From Lautropia sp. (GTDB lineage Bacteria; Pseudomonadota; Gammaproteobacteria; Burkholderiales; Burkholderiaceae_E): a DNA stretch of 6,633 bases. Every line of letters starts with the position of its first letter. Position 1 is the first letter of the stretch. This document shows, piece by piece, positions 5,261 to 6,633 of the stretch. The position numbers and the translations under genes were made by a program. The DNA lies in contig JACCRJ010000299.1 in NCBI GenBank assembly GCA_013813615.1, positions 1 to 6,633 on the forward strand. Direction: 5' to 3'. The notes under the pieces were generated by a model. That model worked only from the letters and a program-made list of their open reading frames with translations, did not search any database and was not told the origin of the DNA.

Positions 5261-6633
5261 CGTTCGACCTGCTGTCCGGGGCGCTTCCTGGGCGGCTTCC
5301 CCGTGTGCATTTCCGGTTGCCTCACGGATATCCGCCCGCCGGCGTCGAGCATTTCCCGGGCGTGCGCGCGGGTGGTGTCGGTGATGCGCCTGCCGCCCAG
5401 CATCCTCGCAATTTCCTCGAGGCGCAGCTCGTCTGTGAGCGCTTCCACCTGGCTGCTGATCACGTCGCCGGCGTTGCTGCCGGGCTTCAGGGGGCGGCTG
5501 GTCTTGCTCACCTTCAGCTGGTGATCCGCGCGGCTCGCGACCTGGGGCAGATGAGTGACGCAGAAGACCTGGCAGCTGCTCGCCAGCCGCTGCATGAGTT
5601 CGCCGACCACCGCAGCCACCGCGCCGCCTATGCCGGCGTCGGCTTCGTCGAAGATCAGGGTCGGGACCGGGTTGGCCTGCGCGGCGAGAACGGTGATGGC
5701 CAGTCCCAGCCTGGACAGCTCGCCGCCGGAAGCCACCTTGGCGACCGGACGAGGCACTGCGCCGGCGTGTGCAGCGATGCGAAATTCAATGGCGTCTGCG
5801 CCGGCTGGCCCCGCGGTGGCAGGCTCGCAGGCAACCAGCAGGCGCGCCTTGGCCATTCCGAGGCGGCCGAGCTGCTCGCTTACGCCCGCGGCAAGCCGGG
5901 CCGCAACCGCACGGCGGGCCTTGCCGAGTGACTGTGCCTGCGTGTCGTAGGCCTGGCGGCCGTCGGCTGCCGCGGCCTGCAGCGCGTCGAGATCCTGCGC
6001 GCCAGCAAGCTGTGCATGCTCCGCGCGCAGTTCCTCCTGATGCTGGTACAGGCGCTCCGGCGGCAGCTTCATCTTGCGCGCCGTGGTGAACACCGCGCTC
6101 ACCCGCTGTTCCACTTCCGCCAGGCGTTGCGGATCCAGGTCCATCCGCTGCACGTAGGCCGCCAGTTCGCTGCCGGCCTCGTCCAACTGGATCGAGGCGG
6201 AGTCGATCAGGTCGGCTACCGGCGCCAGCACGGCATCGAGGCCGCTGAGTGCCCGCAGCCGGTGCTCCAGGCCAGCCAGGGTTTCGGTGACGGCGCCGTC
6301 TCCCCTGGATAAGGCGATCGAGGCGGCGTCCGCGCCTTCGATCAGGTCCTTGGCGTGGGCGAGGCGCTTCTGCTCGTTACTCAGCTCTTCCCACTCGCCG
6401 TCGGCCAGTCGCAGCTGCTCGATTTCCTGAAGCTCCCAGCGCAGCCGCTCGGCGCGGATCTCGTGCTCCCGCGAACCGCGCCGGGCTTCGTCTAGCGCCT
6501 TCTCCGCCTGCTGCCATTGCGCGTACGTTGCGCCGACGGCTGCGACCTGGGGCTCCAGCTTGCCGAAGCGGTCCAGCAGTTCCCGCTGGGCGCCGGGCCG
6601 CATGAGGATCCTCGCTTCGTGCTGGCCGTGGAT
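5257..6633 (-). CDS. recN: DNA repair ATPase RecN (5' end outside window)
   Basis: RecN is an SMC-like cytoplasmic ATPase acting in recombinational repair of double-strand breaks. The visible part is the C-terminal 458 residues of a protein that usually has about 555; the Walker A loop lies beyond the right edge. The fragment opens with IHGQHEARIL, the family's IHGQH signature just after the N-terminal ATPase lobe. It continues through a long charged coiled-coil region with the conserved ARKMKLPPERL segment. The ABC signature KVASGGELSRLGLAI follows (about 5715-5740), then Walker B LIFDEADAGIGG (about 5630-5667) and the switch region VTHLPQVASRADHQLKV. The usual Walker B core is FDEVDVGIGG, so both valines are alanine here, but the essential Asp-Glu pair is kept. 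The last 20 residues form a basic Lys/Arg/Pro-rich tail. The gene converges with the cassette. Confidence 0.96.
   Translation of the reverse strand: MHGQHEARILMRPGAQRELLDRFGKLEPQVAAVGATYAQWQQAEKALDEARRGSREHEIRAERLRWELQEIEQLRLADGEWEELSNEQKRLAHAKDLIEGADAASIALSRGDGAVTETLAGLEHRLRALSGLDAVLAPVADLIDSASIQLDEAGSELAAYVQRMDLDPQRLAEVEQRVSAVFTTARKMKLPPERLYQHQEELRAEHAQLAGAQDLDALQAAAADGRQAYDTQAQSLGKARRAVAARLAAGVSEQLGRLGMAKARLLVACEPATAGPAGADAIEFRIAAHAGAVPRPVAKVASGGELSRLGLAITVLAAQANPVPTLIFDEADAGIGGAVAAVVGELMQRLASSCQVFCVTHLPQVASRADHQLKVSKTSRPLKPGSNAGDVISSQVEALTDELRLEEIARMLGGRRITDTTRAHAREMLDAGGRISVRQPEMHTGKPPRKRPGQQVER

Noticed and set aside
5221..5931. Plus-strand frames of about 236 residues opposite recN
   Set aside because: They are shadows of recN, which carries intact ABC signature, Walker B and IHGQH motifs on the minus strand.

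Overview
This is a GC-rich, almost fully coding proteobacterial chromosome segment. Fur and BamE read most like betaproteobacterial members: Fur has the [20 protein letters not shown] and [10 protein letters not shown] stretches, and BamE has [10 protein letters not shown]. From memory, recN–fur–bamE–dapB is a familiar betaproteobacterial order. A GC-rich gammaproteobacterium cannot be excluded from the window alone.

Layout, left to right. The 3' end of a probable ParA-family ATPase gene (+, to 163) converges on and overlaps dapB (-, 141-971; lysine/diaminopimelate synthesis). dapB lies directly behind bamE (-, 973-1479; outer-membrane assembly lipoprotein), separated by one base that carries a GC-rich hairpin. 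bamE and fur (+, 1577-2005) diverge from a 97-bp spacer holding a symmetric TATGATA element that could act as the -10 in both directions. Behind fur, and overlapping it, comes a tightly packed three-gene cassette: circularly permuted ATP-grasp (1984-3477), alpha-E protein (3477-4409) and transglutaminase-like protein (4420-5214). The cassette ends tail-to-tail with recN (-, 5257 to beyond the right edge; DNA repair). No gene-free stretch exceeds about 100 bases, and I saw no tRNA, rRNA, CRISPR array or mobile element.

The cassette is a known but functionally uncharacterised system, predicted by comparative genomics to make and process a peptide or amide-linked product. The point of most interest is its third gene. 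It keeps the full transglutaminase fold signature, but the nucleophile Cys is Ala164 and the catalytic His is Arg200, with only the Asp (Asp215) left. The reading frame is intact, so this looks like a pseudoenzyme rather than a decaying gene. The usual proteasome-like partner (Anbu) is absent from the window. The cassette's overlap with fur suggests co-transcription with the iron regulator.
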